The notes: a model not told the origin generated them from the letters alone. Positions 17,480-26,825 are shown, counted from the stretch's first letter. The stretch is DNA of 64,000 bases from Rufibacter hautae (GCF_008271695.1 NZ_VKKY01000001.1:1234589-1298588); one strand, 5' to 3'. Program-made: numbers and translations.

Positions 17480-17526
17480 AAACAAGACCGGCCTGCCATT
17501 TTCAGAATGGCAGGCCGGTCTTGTTT
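17480..17526. terminator. Rho-independent terminator of kbl
   Basis: 21-bp perfect stem (arms 17480-17500 and 17506-17526; core AAGACCGGCCTGCCATT) with a 5-nt loop, 28 bp beyond the kbl stop codon. Confidence 0.88.
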
Positions 17527-17554
17527 CATGCTTTTCTCTTAAGGTTCCGAAAGA

Positions 17555-18748
17555 TTATCCTTTCAGGACACCTAGTTCCCTGCCAACTTCGGTAAAGGCC
17601 TGGATGGCGCGATCTATCTGCTCCTTAGTATGTTCCGCAGAAAGCTGCACCCGTATGCGGGCGGCGCCTTTGGCTACCACCGGGAAATAGAACCCGATCA
17701 CGTAAATGCCTTTCTCCAGCATGCGGGCGGCAAACTCCTGTGCCAGGGCGGCCTCGTAGAGCATTACCGGCACAATAGGATGTACCCCCGGACGGATGTC
17801 AAACCCGGCAGCGGTCATGTTCTCTCTGAAGTATTTGGTGTTCCACTCCAGGCGGTCACGCAGCTCAGTGGTGGAGCTCAGCAATTCCAGAACCGCCAGC
17901 GAACCTCCCACAATGGCCGGTGCCAGGGAATTGGAGAAAAGATATGGGCGCGAACGCTGGCGCAGCATGTCAATGATCTCTTTACGGCCCGAAGTGAACC
18001 CGCCCATGGCGCCGCCCAACGCTTTGCCCAAAGTACCGGTGATGATGTCCACGCGGCCCATCACATTGTTGTACTCATGCGTGCCGCGGCCGGTCTTGCC
18101 AATGAAACCGCTGGAGTGGCATTCGTCCACCATCACCAAGGCTTTGTACTGATCCGCCAGGTCACAGATTTTGTCCAGCTGCGCGATGGTGCCGTCCATG
18201 GAGAAAGAACCGTCGGTGACAATGATGCGGTGCTTGGCGCCCTGGGACTCCTGCAGTTTGGCTTCCAGATCGGCCATGTTGTTGTGTTCGTAGCGGTAGC
18301 GCTGCGCCTTGCACAACCTCACGCCGTCAATGATGGAGGCGTGGTTCAGGGCATCGGAGATGATGGCTGATTGTTCATCGAACAGAGGTTCAAACACGCC
18401 GCCGTTCGCGTCAAAGGCCGCCGCGTAGAGGATGGTATCCTCGGTGCCCAGGAACTCGGCCAGTTTCTGCTCCAGTTGTTTGTGGATGTCCTGGGTTCCG
18501 CAGATGAAGCGCACGGAGCTCATGCCGTAGCCGTGGGTATCCAGGGTGCGTTTGGCGGCTTCCAGCACGGCAGGGTGCGAGGAAAGCCCCAGGTAATTGT
18601 TCGCGCAGAAGTTCAGTACCTCGCCGGTCTGCTGGGTTCTGATCTCAGCGTGCTGCGGGGTCGTGATCACGCGCTCTTTTTTATACAAGCCATTGGCTTT
18701 GATCTCGGCTAACTGCTGCTCCAGATCTGGTTTTAAAGTTTCGTACAT
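17555..18748 (-). CDS. kbl: Glycine C-acetyltransferase (2-amino-3-ketobutyrate CoA ligase)
   Basis: PLP enzyme that splits 2-amino-3-oxobutanoate with CoA into glycine and acetyl-CoA, second step of threonine breakdown. 397 residues, the usual length. Signatures: [37 protein letters not shown] (Asp208, His211 for PLP) and [14 protein letters not shown] (Lys242, the PLP Schiff-base lysine). It is divergent from the threonine dehydrogenase gene at 18953, so the 204-bp gap between them probably controls the whole pathway. Confidence 0.96.
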   Translation of the reverse strand: MYETLKPDLEQQLAEIKANGLYKKERVITTPQHAEIRTQQTGEVLNFCANNYLGLSSHPAVLEAAKRTLDTHGYGMSSVRFICGTQDIHKQLEQKLAEFLGTEDTILYAAAFDANGGVFEPLFDEQSAIISDALNHASIIDGVRLCKAQRYRYEHNNMADLEAKLQESQGAKHRIIVTDGSFSMDGTIAQLDKICDLADQYKALVMVDECHSSGFIGKTGRGTHEYNNVMGRVDIITGTLGKALGGAMGGFTSGRKEIIDMLRQRSRPYLFSNSLAPAIVGGSLAVLELLSSTTELRDRLEWNTKYFRENMTAAGFDIRPGVHPIVPVMLYEAALAQEFAARMLEKGIYVIGFYFPVVAKGAARIRVQLSAEHTKEQIDRAIQAFTEVGRELGVLKG

Positions 18749-18778
18749 ATCGGTTAGATAAACTTGCTACTAACATTT

Positions 18779-18822
18779 AACGGGGTTTCAGGCTTGTTTT
18801 CTGCAAACGGGCCTGAAACAAA
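18779..18822. repeat. Intergenic palindrome family, copy 6 (in the kbl leader)
   Basis: GGGGTTTCAGGC, TTGTTTTCTGCAAAC, GGGCCTGAAACAAAAG. Well-preserved outer arms (GTTTCAGGC / GCCTGAAAC). It lies between the predicted kbl transcription start and its ATG. Confidence 0.75.
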
Positions 18823-18869
18823 AGTTGAGGCACAGGTAAGTTTTCTTCCTACTCCGTACCTAAGATCAC

Positions 18870-18877
18870 CAAAGATA
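18870..18877 (-). promoter_or_regulatory. -7 box of kbl
   Basis: TATCTTTG on the minus strand (consensus TAnnTTTG). Transcription is predicted to begin near 18866, giving a leader of about 118 nt that includes palindrome copy 6. No clear -33 TTTG. Confidence 0.4.
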
Positions 18878-18903
18878 CAAAACCCCGGCACTCTCCCATA
18901 TTT

Positions 18904-18932
18904 TTTGGAGCCACTTGAATAACGTACATTTG
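18904..18932 (+). promoter_or_regulatory. Promoter of the threonine dehydrogenase gene
   Basis: TTTG at 18904-18907, 17-nt spacer, perfect TACATTTG at 18925-18932. The leader to the ATG at 18953 is about 17 nt. Confidence 0.6.
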
Positions 18933-18952
18933 TTTTCCTATTCAGCACTTGC

Positions 18953-19915
18953 ATGTCAAAACAGAAAAATGCCATTTTAGTGATTGGGGCCTGCGGACAG
19001 TTGGGCTCTGAACTCACCCTTGAATTGAGAAAAATCTACGGCGATGCCAACGTGGTGGCCGCCGATATCCAATACCCCAAGCAAGCCGATCTGCGCGAAA
19101 CCGGGCCTTTTGAGATTGTGGACGTGCTCACCCCGCAACACCTCACCGAGCTGGCCTCGCGCTACAAGTTCAAGCAGATCTACCACCTGGCGGCCATTTT
19201 GTCGGCGACCGGCGAGAAGAACCCCAAGTTTGCCTGGCGCCTGAACATGGACGGCCTCTTCAACGTGCTGGACTTCGCGCTGGAGCAGAAAGTGGAAAAA
19301 GTGTACTGGCCTTCGTCCATCGCGGTTTTCGGGCCGAACACACCGCGCCAGAACACGCCCCAGGACACCATCATGGACCCCAACACGGTGTACGGCATCA
19401 GCAAGCAGGCCGGCGAACGTTGGTGCGAGTACTACTTCAACAAATACGGTCTGGATGTGCGCAGCCTGCGGTACCCGGGCCTTATTGGCTACAAAGCCCT
19501 GCCCGGCGGCGGCACCACCGACTACGCCGTGGACATTTACCACCAGGCCCTGGCCACCGGCACGTACAAATGTTTCCTGAGCGAGAACACCCGCCTGCCC
19601 ATGATGTACATGCCAGACGCCCTTAAAGCCACCTTAGACCTGATGCACGCACCCGCCGAGCAGGTGAAAGTGCGGTCTTCTTATAACCTGGCGGCCATGA
19701 GTTTCACGCCGCAGGAGATTGCGGCCAGCATCCAGCGCCACTACCCTAACTTCCAGATTACCTACGAGCCAGACAGCCGTCAGCAGATCGCAGATTCCTG
19801 GCCGCAGAGCATTGATGACCTGGCCGCCCGCCAGGACTGGGGCTGGAATCCGCAGTATGACCTGCACACCATGACCGATGACATGCTCCTGCACCTGAAG
19901 CGCATCAACAACTAA
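18953..19915 (+). CDS. tdh: L-threonine 3-dehydrogenase, NDP-sugar epimerase type
   Basis: Oxidises L-threonine to 2-amino-3-oxobutanoate with NAD+, feeding Kbl. 320 residues of extended SDR fold: VIGACGQLGSELT (NAD-binding GxxGxxG), the acidic residue after strand 2 (VVAADIQYP), YHLAAILSATGE, PSSIAVFG and the catalytic Tyr-Lys in VYGISKQAGE. The conserved DVRSLRYPGLI and TTDYAVDIYH match the epimerase-like ThrDH group known from Flavobacterium and Cupriavidus, not the zinc-dependent ADH type of E. coli. The divergent kbl partner supports the function. Confidence 0.93.
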   Translation: MSKQKNAILVIGACGQLGSELTLELRKIYGDANVVAADIQYPKQADLRETGPFEIVDVLTPQHLTELASRYKFKQIYHLAAILSATGEKNPKFAWRLNMDGLFNVLDFALEQKVEKVYWPSSIAVFGPNTPRQNTPQDTIMDPNTVYGISKQAGERWCEYYFNKYGLDVRSLRYPGLIGYKALPGGGTTDYAVDIYHQALATGTYKCFLSENTRLPMMYMPDALKATLDLMHAPAEQVKVRSSYNLAAMSFTPQEIAASIQRHYPNFQITYEPDSRQQIADSWPQSIDDLAARQDWGWNPQYDLHTMTDDMLLHLKRINN

Positions 19916-19960
19916 GCTTTTCAGGGCAAAGAACCTGTCTCTTTAGATTGAAATCATTCT

Positions 19961-19996
19961 TGAAATCCATGCCTTTCTGCCGGGCATGGATTTTTT
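19961..19996. terminator. Rho-independent terminator
   Basis: AAATCCATGCC pairs with GGCATGGATTT, followed by a T run on the plus strand, 45 bp after the dehydrogenase stop codon. Confidence 0.8.
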
Positions 19997-20035
19997 GTTT
20001 TAGGCCGATTTTTTCCAAACAAGTCAGAAACAAAC
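19995..20035. repeat. Intergenic palindrome family, copy 7
   Basis: GTTTTAGGCCG, ATTTTTTCCAAAC, AAGTCAGAAACAAAC. It begins at the T tail of the preceding terminator. Confidence 0.65.
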
Positions 20036-20153
20036 AAAATCAATCTTCTTCATAGTGAGGGTACTATCCTTCAAAGAACCGTTCACCGGCGGCAAATACG
20101 CAAGGCTTGCTTATTATTGCCCCTCAAAAAATCCCCTATTTAACTTTAAAACT

Positions 20154-20810
20154 ATGTTGAAGAAATTTCTCTCGGCCGCTGCTTTGTGTTTTACCATCGG
20201 GTTTGCGGCTTCGGCGCAGGATGCCGGTGGCATTAAACCCGGTGCCGGTGCTGTAACCGGCGAGGTACAGTTAAGCCTCACCGATGGCAACACCGTAGGC
20301 TTGGGCTTGAACCAGCTGCGCGGCCGTTACTTTTTAGCCCCTAACACCGCATTACGCGCTTCCTTCATCCTGGATGTGCAAAACCAAACCGCAGATGACG
20401 ATTTCAGCCGTACCTCTACCCTGTTTGTACTGGCACCTGGCATTGAGAAGCACTTTGCGGGCACAGACCGCCTTTCTCCGTACGTAGGCGCCGAGATCTC
20501 TTTTGCCAAGTTCTTCGCCAGCGAGGAAGCCGACAACTACGAGATTGAGGGAGGATGGTCAAACGGGAACAGCGTCACCAACCGCAACTACTTCGGGTTT
20601 GGCTTGGGAGCCGTGGCCGGGGCCGACTACTACTTCGCGCAGCACGTGTACCTGGGCGTGGAGTTCGGGTTCGGGCTGCAATACCAGGCAGAGGGTGATG
20701 TGGAGATCAATCCTGAGAATGGCTCTAACACCACTCTGGAAGGAGAAAGCGGCTCTTTGCGCCTGCGCCCTAACGTGAACACTGGCCTGCGTTTAGGTTT
20801 TGTGTTCTAG
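20154..20810 (+). CDS. Outer-membrane beta-barrel protein
   Basis: 218 residues. The start at 20154 begins a Sec signal peptide (MLKKFLSAAALCFTIGFAASAQ); an upstream in-frame start at 20055 would bury it. The mature protein alternates polar and aromatic residues in about eight strands (LRGRYFLAPNTALRASF, LSPYVGAEISFAKF, NYFGFGLGAVAGADYYF) and ends in LRLGFVF, a terminal strand with final Phe as recognised by the BAM machinery. It fits the small OmpA/OmpW-like porin-type barrels (PF13505-like). Specific role unknown. Confidence 0.85.
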   Translation: MLKKFLSAAALCFTIGFAASAQDAGGIKPGAGAVTGEVQLSLTDGNTVGLGLNQLRGRYFLAPNTALRASFILDVQNQTADDDFSRTSTLFVLAPGIEKHFAGTDRLSPYVGAEISFAKFFASEEADNYEIEGGWSNGNSVTNRNYFGFGLGAVAGADYYFAQHVYLGVEFGFGLQYQAEGDVEINPENGSNTTLEGESGSLRLRPNVNTGLRLGFVF

Positions 20811-20832
20811 TCTTACCTTCTTGACTTGACCT

Positions 20833-20864
20833 GCCCGGCATTGTTTTCAGTGCCGGGCTTTTTT
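20833..20864. terminator. Rho-independent terminator
   Basis: GCCCGGCA / TGCCGGGC around a 10-nt loop followed by TTTTTT. Just downstream (20870-20900) is a possible remnant of the intergenic palindrome. Confidence 0.88.
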
Positions 20865-21053
20865 GTGCCCATTTTTTGAAATCGGCCTTCAAACAGAACT
20901 TCCCTTGCGCAAAGGCGGCACGCGCTACCGGTTTAGGGCATGTTTTTCAAAAACATCGTAGAAACCACTTTACTACATCTCTGAATCAGACGTACAAACC
21001 TTCACTGCCCCCATTGGCCAAAATCGGCAGCACCAAGGGAAGAGAAAACCACC

Positions 21054-21785
21054 ATGATTGTAAACCCCCACGAGAGAGGCTGGGAAATTGTCTACCAGCA
21101 GGCCCACGCCCTTTTGGCCGCCGAGATAGGCTTCGCGTGGCTACCCGAGAAGCGGCCGCTGTATTTCATGCAGACGCTGGCAGCCATTGCCCAGCACGAT
21201 GACGGCCAGCAGGACCTCACGGGCCGCTATGCCCTCACGCCGGCCGGGGCGCCCGCCAACTTCACGCAACTTCCTTTTTGCCTGGAGCAGGCGCAGCAGG
21301 TCATGAAAGAGGCCCGGTTCCAGGGCCGGTGGCGCAGCCTGCTCACCAGCATGCACCTGTCCTTTTTGTACGAAGAACTGCGCGGCCAGAAAAAGGAGTG
21401 GGATGCTTTTCTGGATGAGCAGCTCCAGTGCCAGCGGAAATGGCGGCAGGGCCTCAAGATCAAGAAAGCCCAGGCGCAGTACGCCTATGATTTCATGCAG
21501 TGGTGCGACCGCTTCTCGCTCATCCTGTGCCGCAACGAGCTGCCCGAGATGGAGCGCGCCCTGGAGATCAGCAACGGCCCAGACCAGGTGAAGTACGAGG
21601 TGGCCCTGCTGAAGACCGGCACCGTGCGGGTAACGCCCTGGCCTTTCCGGGAGAAGCAGGTGAACCTCTGCGTGGAGGCCCGCTGCCTTACCCAACTGCA
21701 GTTCTCCTCAGACCAGGAACTGGACCGTGCGCTGTGGCAAACCCCCGTCACCAGAAAAGAATGGCTTCTGCAAAAAGAACCGTAA
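21054..21785 (+). CDS. DUF3891 family protein
   Basis: 243 residues, cytoplasmic, no signal. It begins MIVNPHERGWEIVYQQAHALLAAEIGFAW and carries the helical family features, including HLSFLYEELRGQKKEW and YAYDFMQWCDRFSLILC. Late beta-rich segment VTPWPFREKQVNLCVEAR. The family is of unknown function. The next gene (thioredoxin-like) begins 86 bp later on the same strand, and a third follows 82 bp after that, so these may be one transcript. Confidence 0.8.
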   Translation: MIVNPHERGWEIVYQQAHALLAAEIGFAWLPEKRPLYFMQTLAAIAQHDDGQQDLTGRYALTPAGAPANFTQLPFCLEQAQQVMKEARFQGRWRSLLTSMHLSFLYEELRGQKKEWDAFLDEQLQCQRKWRQGLKIKKAQAQYAYDFMQWCDRFSLILCRNELPEMERALEISNGPDQVKYEVALLKTGTVRVTPWPFREKQVNLCVEARCLTQLQFSSDQELDRALWQTPVTRKEWLLQKEP

Positions 21786-21871
21786 AAGCGCTCGCTGGGC
21801 GTGGAATAGCATTTTCCCTCAACTCAGGGCTGTTTTTCCACGTTACCGATAGTTTAACGAATGTATTTAAC

Positions 21872-22201
21872 ATGATGGCCATCCAGATCTCTTCTGATAA
21901 CGAACTGCGCTCCCTCATCTTTGAAAAAGAACGGGTCATAGTCAAATTCATAGACAAAGACTGCCTTATCTGCAAAGCCCTAGCTCCCTCCTTCAAGGAA
22001 TTCTCAGAGAATGCCATGTACGGAGACATCACTTTTCTGCAGATGGACGCCGCTGAGAACCCGGTTTCCAGCAAGGAAGTGAAACTTACCGGCACGCCTT
22101 TCTTTGCCATTTACTACAAAGGCACCCTGCGCAACTGCGCCCTGCTTTCGTCTAAAGAAGATGTGCGGGAGTTCCTTGACCAGTTGCTCATGGCCCAATA
22201 A
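21872..22201 (+). CDS. Thioredoxin-like protein
   Basis: 109 residues from the first of two adjacent ATGs (21872 and 21875); the longer upstream reading frame overlaps the DUF3891 gene and is not credible. Thioredoxin fold with a redox motif in KDCLICKALAP (Cys-Leu-Ile-Cys), the cis-Pro in LTGTPFFAIYYKG, and the terminal helix REFLDQLLMAQ. No signal peptide, so a cytoplasmic thiol-disulfide function is likely. The CLIC motif is unlike the CGPC of housekeeping thioredoxins. Confidence 0.85.
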   Translation: MMAIQISSDNELRSLIFEKERVIVKFIDKDCLICKALAPSFKEFSENAMYGDITFLQMDAAENPVSSKEVKLTGTPFFAIYYKGTLRNCALLSSKEDVREFLDQLLMAQ

Positions 22202-22283
22202 TCACGCGGTTTATGCGTACTTTTGCCAAAACAGCCACAAAACACCATCGGCTTACCACCAAGGCATCACTATTTTAGACGGC

Positions 22284-23717
22284 ATGCGAGGGCGCTCTTT
22301 CCACTTTCTCTTTTCTTTTCTGCTGTGTGTCTGCGTACTGCCCGCCTGCCAGAAGTCAGCGTCCCTTAACGTGCCGGCCCCCGAGGCCCAGGTTTCTTCC
22401 CCGCCCTTACCGGAGCCCCGGCTTTCTACCATCACGTTGCCCATCACCATTCCGGTCTCGGCGCTGGAAGGAATCCTGAACCAGGAACTCACCGGCGTTA
22501 TTTACCAGGACGACAACCTGCAGGACGATGACCTCATGGTCAAGGTGACCAAGGCCGGGCCCATGAAACTGCGCTCTGAGTTCAGCAAACTGTCCATGGA
22601 GGTGCCGCTCAGGATCTGGGCCAAAGGCCGATGGCAGTGGAACGCCTGCGAGCTGTGCAAAAACATCCAGAAAACCGAGGAGACCGAGTTTGAGGTAACC
22701 GTGCGCACCGATAGCCGCCTACAACTCCTCCCCGACTACAACCTAAAAAGCTACACCAGCGGTGACTTTGCCTGGGGCGCACGCAAACCCACGCTCTCGC
22801 TGGGTCCTTTGCGGCTGAACCTGGCCCCTTTCATAGAACCAAAGCTCAAGGCCCAGCTCGCCCCCATGCTCCGGTTACTGGACCATGAACTACAGAAACG
22901 CGTGCCCCTGCCCACGTATCTGGCCCAAGCCTGGCGACAGTTGCAAGACCCGGTGCTTCTGAACGACCAGTACAACACCTGGCTGTCGGTGGAGCCCAAG
23001 GCCGTGCGCCTGACCCCGCTAGAGCTTCAGCAAAACAAACTGAGCCTGCAGGTGGGCATTGACGCTTTCCTCAAGGTTTTATCTGGCCAGAAACCAAGCC
23101 AAACGCTGGTAGCCCTGCCAAACTACACTCCCACCCGCACACTGCCGTCGGTGGCCCAGCTCAACATTGCCAGTGATGTTTCCTTCACCTACCTCAACCA
23201 GATTCTGGAGAAAGAAGTGAAAAACCAGAAATTCAGCTTTGAAGAGGGCAAACACCAGCTCACCATCCATGACGTGGCCATCAGCGGGAAAGGCACCCAA
23301 TTGCTACTGGCGCTGGACGTGAGCGGCCAGACCAAAGCGTCTTTCCTCACGAAGAAATTCCAGGGCAAGGTATGGCTGCAGGCCACGCCGTTCTATGACC
23401 CCGCCACCCAAAGCATCAAGGTGCAGAACCTGGAGTACACCCTGCAGACCAGAGACAAGTTGGTGAACACCGCCCAATGGCTCTTGCAGAACAAGTTCAA
23501 GGCCCAGCTGGAAAAGCAGATGGAGTTCCCGGTGAAAAGCCAACTGGCCAACATGCGCCAGGCCCTGCAAGCCGGCCTGAAAGAAAACCAACTCCAGGAA
23601 AGATTCCTGCTACGCGGCGCCGACTTCACCTTGGAACCAGACACCCTTTACGTGACCCCAACCGGCGTGCAGACGCACTTCCTGGCCTCGGGGCAGCTGA
23701 CGCTTTCTTTTCAATGA
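22284..23717 (+). CDS. DUF4403 family lipoprotein
   Basis: 477 residues. The start at 22284 gives a lipoprotein signal (MRGRSFHFLFSFLLCVCVLPAC, lipobox Cys22). The rest matches the DUF4403 layout: a proline-rich linker, then repeated amphipathic beta segments (STITLPITIPVSALEGILN, LSVEPKAVRLTPL, QTLVALPNYTPTRTLP, LYVTPTGVQTHFLASGQL) recalling lipid-binding tubular (SMP/BPI-like) folds. Envelope role unknown. It is the last gene of the group starting at 21054. Confidence 0.82.
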   Translation: MRGRSFHFLFSFLLCVCVLPACQKSASLNVPAPEAQVSSPPLPEPRLSTITLPITIPVSALEGILNQELTGVIYQDDNLQDDDLMVKVTKAGPMKLRSEFSKLSMEVPLRIWAKGRWQWNACELCKNIQKTEETEFEVTVRTDSRLQLLPDYNLKSYTSGDFAWGARKPTLSLGPLRLNLAPFIEPKLKAQLAPMLRLLDHELQKRVPLPTYLAQAWRQLQDPVLLNDQYNTWLSVEPKAVRLTPLELQQNKLSLQVGIDAFLKVLSGQKPSQTLVALPNYTPTRTLPSVAQLNIASDVSFTYLNQILEKEVKNQKFSFEEGKHQLTIHDVAISGKGTQLLLALDVSGQTKASFLTKKFQGKVWLQATPFYDPATQSIKVQNLEYTLQTRDKLVNTAQWLLQNKFKAQLEKQMEFPVKSQLANMRQALQAGLKENQLQERFLLRGADFTLEPDTLYVTPTGVQTHFLASGQLTLSFQ

Positions 23718-23764
23718 ATGATTGAGTGATTGAGAGAATGAGTGAGTGCTTGAAGGTTTGAAGG
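23718..23764. repeat. Simple TGAGTGATTGA-type repeat
   Basis: Imperfect tandem GATTGAGT / GAGTGAGT units directly after the DUF4403 stop codon. A similar run occurs at 63305-63345. Confidence 0.6.
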
Positions 23765-23800
23765 AATAGGCATGATTTCCTGAAAACAGGCCCAAAACCA
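23765..23800. repeat. Intergenic palindrome family, copy 8
   Basis: AATAGGCATG, ATTTCCTGAAAAC, AGGCCCAAAACC. The right arm is a perfect match to the family consensus. Confidence 0.75.
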
Positions 23801-23951
23801 ATTACTAGGAAACAAGCGGTGCCTGCCAATCCTGGATTCATCCAGTAACACCCTAAATTATCCATCCATTTCACCCTCATTCTTTCTAAAAATCAACAAT
23901 TGGGCGTCTATTGCCGTAGTTTCAGATATTTCAATCCTGATTCTGAAGCGA

Positions 23952-24917
23952 ATGGCTAAGTATACAGCAAAAGGCATATTGGGCATCCTCACAAATTCCG
24001 CATCGGAGTTCATGAAGAACAACTCGCTCCGGTTGGCAGCGGCCCTTTCTTACAATACTATTTTCTCCCTGCCTCCCCTCTTGTTTATTGTGGTACGCAC
24101 GGCCAGCTTTTTCTTGGGCGAAGACGCGGTCACCGGACAGTTGGACAACCAGATCAGCGGTTTGGTGGGACGTGAGGCAGCCACGGAAATCCAGGGCATG
24201 ATGGCGAAACTACACTTGGAAGGCCCTAGCCCTCTGGCTACCTGGATAGGCATAGGCACCTTGGTCTTCGCCGGCACTACCATTTTTGTGACCCTGCAGG
24301 AGTCCTTGAACAACGTCTGGAACCTACAGACCAAGGCAAAGAACGGCATCCTGAAACTGGTGATGGACAGAATCCTGTCTTTCGGGATGATCTTGAGTAT
24401 TTCGTTTCTCCTGCTGGTGAGTTTGGTGGTGAGTGCCTTAATTGGCATTCTAACAGATTATATGCAGCGACTGCTGCCAGGGATAGCCATTGTGTTCATC
24501 TACCTTTTAGATGTGGTGGTTTCTTTAGGGTTCATCACCCTTCTTTTCGCCTTGATCTTCAAATATCTACCAGATGCCATCATTCGCTGGCGCGATGTGT
24601 GGGTAGGGGCCGCCGCTACCGCTTTTCTGTTCTTGCTGGGCAAATACCTCATTGGCTGGTACCTGGGCCAAAGCGATTTCAACAGTTCTTATGGTGCGGC
24701 GGGTTCTATGGTCATCCTGCTCTCCTGGGTGTATTACTCCTCGCTGATCATCTTCTTCGGGGCAGAGATTACGCAGGAGTATGCCGATGCCTTTGGGCAG
24801 CCGGTAATGCCCAACCATAACTCCGTGCGGATTGAGATACGGGAAGTACCCTTTGAGGAATCCCCAGAGGCCCAGAACTCCGGCCGGCCGCCTTCCCAAG
24901 GGCGTTTCAAAAGCTAG
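23952..24917 (+). CDS. YihY/virulence factor BrkB family membrane protein
   Basis: 321 residues with six predicted transmembrane helices. Family features: LRLAAALSYNTIFSLPPLL near the N-terminus, GAAATAFLFLLGKYLIGWYL, SSYGAAGSMVILLSWVYYSS and the closing FFGAEITQEYA. This is the family once mis-called RNase BN. Its transport or envelope role is not known. The hydrophilic C-terminal tail (about 40 residues) is longer than in some members. Confidence 0.9.
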   Translation: MAKYTAKGILGILTNSASEFMKNNSLRLAAALSYNTIFSLPPLLFIVVRTASFFLGEDAVTGQLDNQISGLVGREAATEIQGMMAKLHLEGPSPLATWIGIGTLVFAGTTIFVTLQESLNNVWNLQTKAKNGILKLVMDRILSFGMILSISFLLLVSLVVSALIGILTDYMQRLLPGIAIVFIYLLDVVVSLGFITLLFALIFKYLPDAIIRWRDVWVGAAATAFLFLLGKYLIGWYLGQSDFNSSYGAAGSMVILLSWVYYSSLIIFFGAEITQEYADAFGQPVMPNHNSVRIEIREVPFEESPEAQNSGRPPSQGRFKS

Positions 24918-24960
24918 TTGTTTAGATGCCATTTAGGAGAAAATAGCCGCTAAACAGCCG
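24918..24960. repeat. Intergenic palindrome family, copy 9
   Basis: TTGTTTAGATGCC, ATTTAGGAGAAAAT, AGCCGCTAAACAGCC. It starts directly at the stop codon of the YihY gene. Confidence 0.6.
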
Positions 24961-25182
24961 TTGTGCAAGGCAGCACTGCTAACCCGATACTGCGGTTTTC
25001 CTATGGCAGGAAGACACGGCCGAACTGTGAAATAAATACCGGAAAAGCGGCAACGCAGAAGGGTTTCCTATAGTATAGTGGTCAGGTAAGCAAGATTATT
25101 TTTTTGCGTTTCTGTGTAGCTTTGCAAATCGTTTTTTGTATATTAGAATACAATTCTGGCTGGGTTTCTTCTTATTTTGGAC

Positions 25183-25845
25183 ATGGGTATGTGGCGGCTG
25201 ATTTTGCTTTTGTGTATAATCCCGTTTTGGGTACAGGCTGGCTGCCAGGGAAACCAGGAACCAGATACGCCGCGGGTGGCACGGGCGTCAATGAGGCCCA
25301 GGACAACGGCTCCTAAGAGCACCTACGCCCCTAACTTCAACAACACAGCCCGTATGGAGGCGTTCTATCAGCGCATAGAACTGCTGGAACAGGAGCACCC
25401 AGAGGTTATCAAGGCTACTGCCTTTATCTCCAATCCCTTCTTGCCCGTAGAGGAGCCCGTGCTGCAGCAGTACGCCGAACAGGTGCGCACCAAGTTTGAG
25501 GTCTTGAAAGACACCATTCATAACCAGCACAACGCCCGCTACATAGACACGCTCTTCCAGCTCAACTTTGACTCCAGCACCGTGGAGTTGTACTACCCCA
25601 TGTACACCAAACGCTTCATGCTTTCTTACGCCGATATCAAAAGCCCTAACCTGCAGCTGAAAAACGGCATCAAGGTAGGATGTTCCCGCCAGGAGCTTCT
25701 GCAGAAACTGATGGGCTACAAACTCTTTATCAAAGAAACCAAGAACGTGGTGGAAGTCTGCGACTGGGAACGCAACTCCTGGCTCAGGTTCCAATTGTCC
25801 AAAGGCAAAGTAACCAGCATCCAGTACGAAGGCTACATAGATTAG
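25183..25845 (+). CDS. Hypothetical lipoprotein, 220 aa
   Basis: Lipoprotein signal MGMWRLILLLCIIPFWVQAGC (lipobox Cys21); an in-frame TTG two codons earlier and an ATG two codons later are alternatives. The mature part has a helical region (ARMEAFYQRIELLEQEHPEV) followed by a beta-rich region (TLFQLNFDSSTVELYYPM, SWLRFQLSKGKVTSIQYEGYID). SRQELLQKLMGYKLF recalls the short helix of BamE/SmpA-like folds, only as a resemblance. No family recognised. Confidence 0.75.
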   Translation: MGMWRLILLLCIIPFWVQAGCQGNQEPDTPRVARASMRPRTTAPKSTYAPNFNNTARMEAFYQRIELLEQEHPEVIKATAFISNPFLPVEEPVLQQYAEQVRTKFEVLKDTIHNQHNARYIDTLFQLNFDSSTVELYYPMYTKRFMLSYADIKSPNLQLKNGIKVGCSRQELLQKLMGYKLFIKETKNVVEVCDWERNSWLRFQLSKGKVTSIQYEGYID

Positions 25846-26150
25846 CCCTGCCACCTCGGCAAGCTGGCGCTGATCCTTCCATCCTTTAGGCAGGATTTCT
25901 TTCCCTGATTTCATCTAAAATCTTCCTGATATCCTTTTTGCTGCCCACTATTTTGGCCCTGTTTTCTAAAAATCATAAGCAAAACAGCCTAGTGGTTACC
26001 GGAATTACGGACAATGGCAGAACTGATTTTCTGCGAGGATTGGCAACCGTGATCTGTGTTATAGGGGTGATTTAAGAAAAATGTCCCTGAAACGGAGCTG
26101 GTTTCCTTGTCCAGTTCTCCATTCTTGCTTCCTAATTCTTAATTTGCTTC
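25846..26150. other. Intergenic region, 305 bp
   Basis: Apart from palindrome copy 10 and the upstream region of mnmD, nothing is seen. Confidence 0.5.
25949..25990. repeat. Intergenic palindrome family, copy 10
   Basis: TATTTTGGCCCTG, TTTTCTAAAAATC, ATAAGCAAAACAGCC. The left half is well kept, the right half is worn. Confidence 0.6.
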
Positions 26151-26825
26151 ATGAATCTTGAAGTAAGACAAACAAAAGACGGCTCCACCACCCTGTTTGT
26201 GCCGGAACTGAACGAGCATTACCACTCGGTGCACGGAGCGCTGCAAGAGTCCTTGCACGTGTTCATCAAAATGGGCTTAGAGGCAACCCTGGAACGTCAG
26301 TCATCGGTGCGCCTGCTGGAGGTTGGGTTTGGAACGGGCCTCAACGCCTTACTCACGCTGCAACACACCCTAGCTTTTGGGGCAACGGTGCAGTATGACA
26401 CCCTGGAGAAATACCCGCTCACCCCAGAAGTGGTGGCCCAGCTGCAGTTTGACAAATTCATTCTCAACCCAGAACTGCTGGATTTTTTTGCCCCTTTGCA
26501 CGCTGCTCCCTGGGAACAGTCCATCGCCATTACCCCGCATTTCACCCTCCGCAAACTGGAAACTGATCTAGAGGCCTTCTCCCCGGCCCCGGATAGCTAC
26601 GACCTGATCTATTTCGATGCCTTCGCCCCGGAGAAGCAGCCCCACCTCTGGACCGACACCATCTTCCAGAAAATGCACGATTGCCTCGCCCCTGGCGGCA
26701 CCCTGGTCACCTACTGCGCCAAAGGCAGCTTCAAACGCAGCCTAAAAGCCGCCGGCTTCACCGTAGAAGCATTGCCCGGCCCTCCCGGCAAAAGAGAAAT
26801 GACCCGCGGCGTGAAAGCCACATAA
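26151..26825 (+). CDS. mnmD: tRNA 5-methylaminomethyl-2-thiouridine methyltransferase, stand-alone MnmD
   Basis: 224 residues. This is the SAM-dependent methyltransferase half of E. coli MnmC, which adds the last methyl group to the wobble uridine of tRNAs for Lys, Glu and Gln. Visible: EVRQTKDGSTTLFVPELNEHYHS at the start (substrate-binding), VGFGTGLNALLTL (SAM motif I), YDLIYFDAFAPEKQPHLW (the conserved catalytic DAFxPxxxPxLW) and TYCAKGSFKRSLKAAGF. The oxidase half (MnmC1) is absent, as usual in Bacteroidota. Single gene followed by a palindrome at its stop. Confidence 0.92.
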   Translation: MNLEVRQTKDGSTTLFVPELNEHYHSVHGALQESLHVFIKMGLEATLERQSSVRLLEVGFGTGLNALLTLQHTLAFGATVQYDTLEKYPLTPEVVAQLQFDKFILNPELLDFFAPLHAAPWEQSIAITPHFTLRKLETDLEAFSPAPDSYDLIYFDAFAPEKQPHLWTDTIFQKMHDCLAPGGTLVTYCAKGSFKRSLKAAGFTVEALPGPPGKREMTRGVKAT

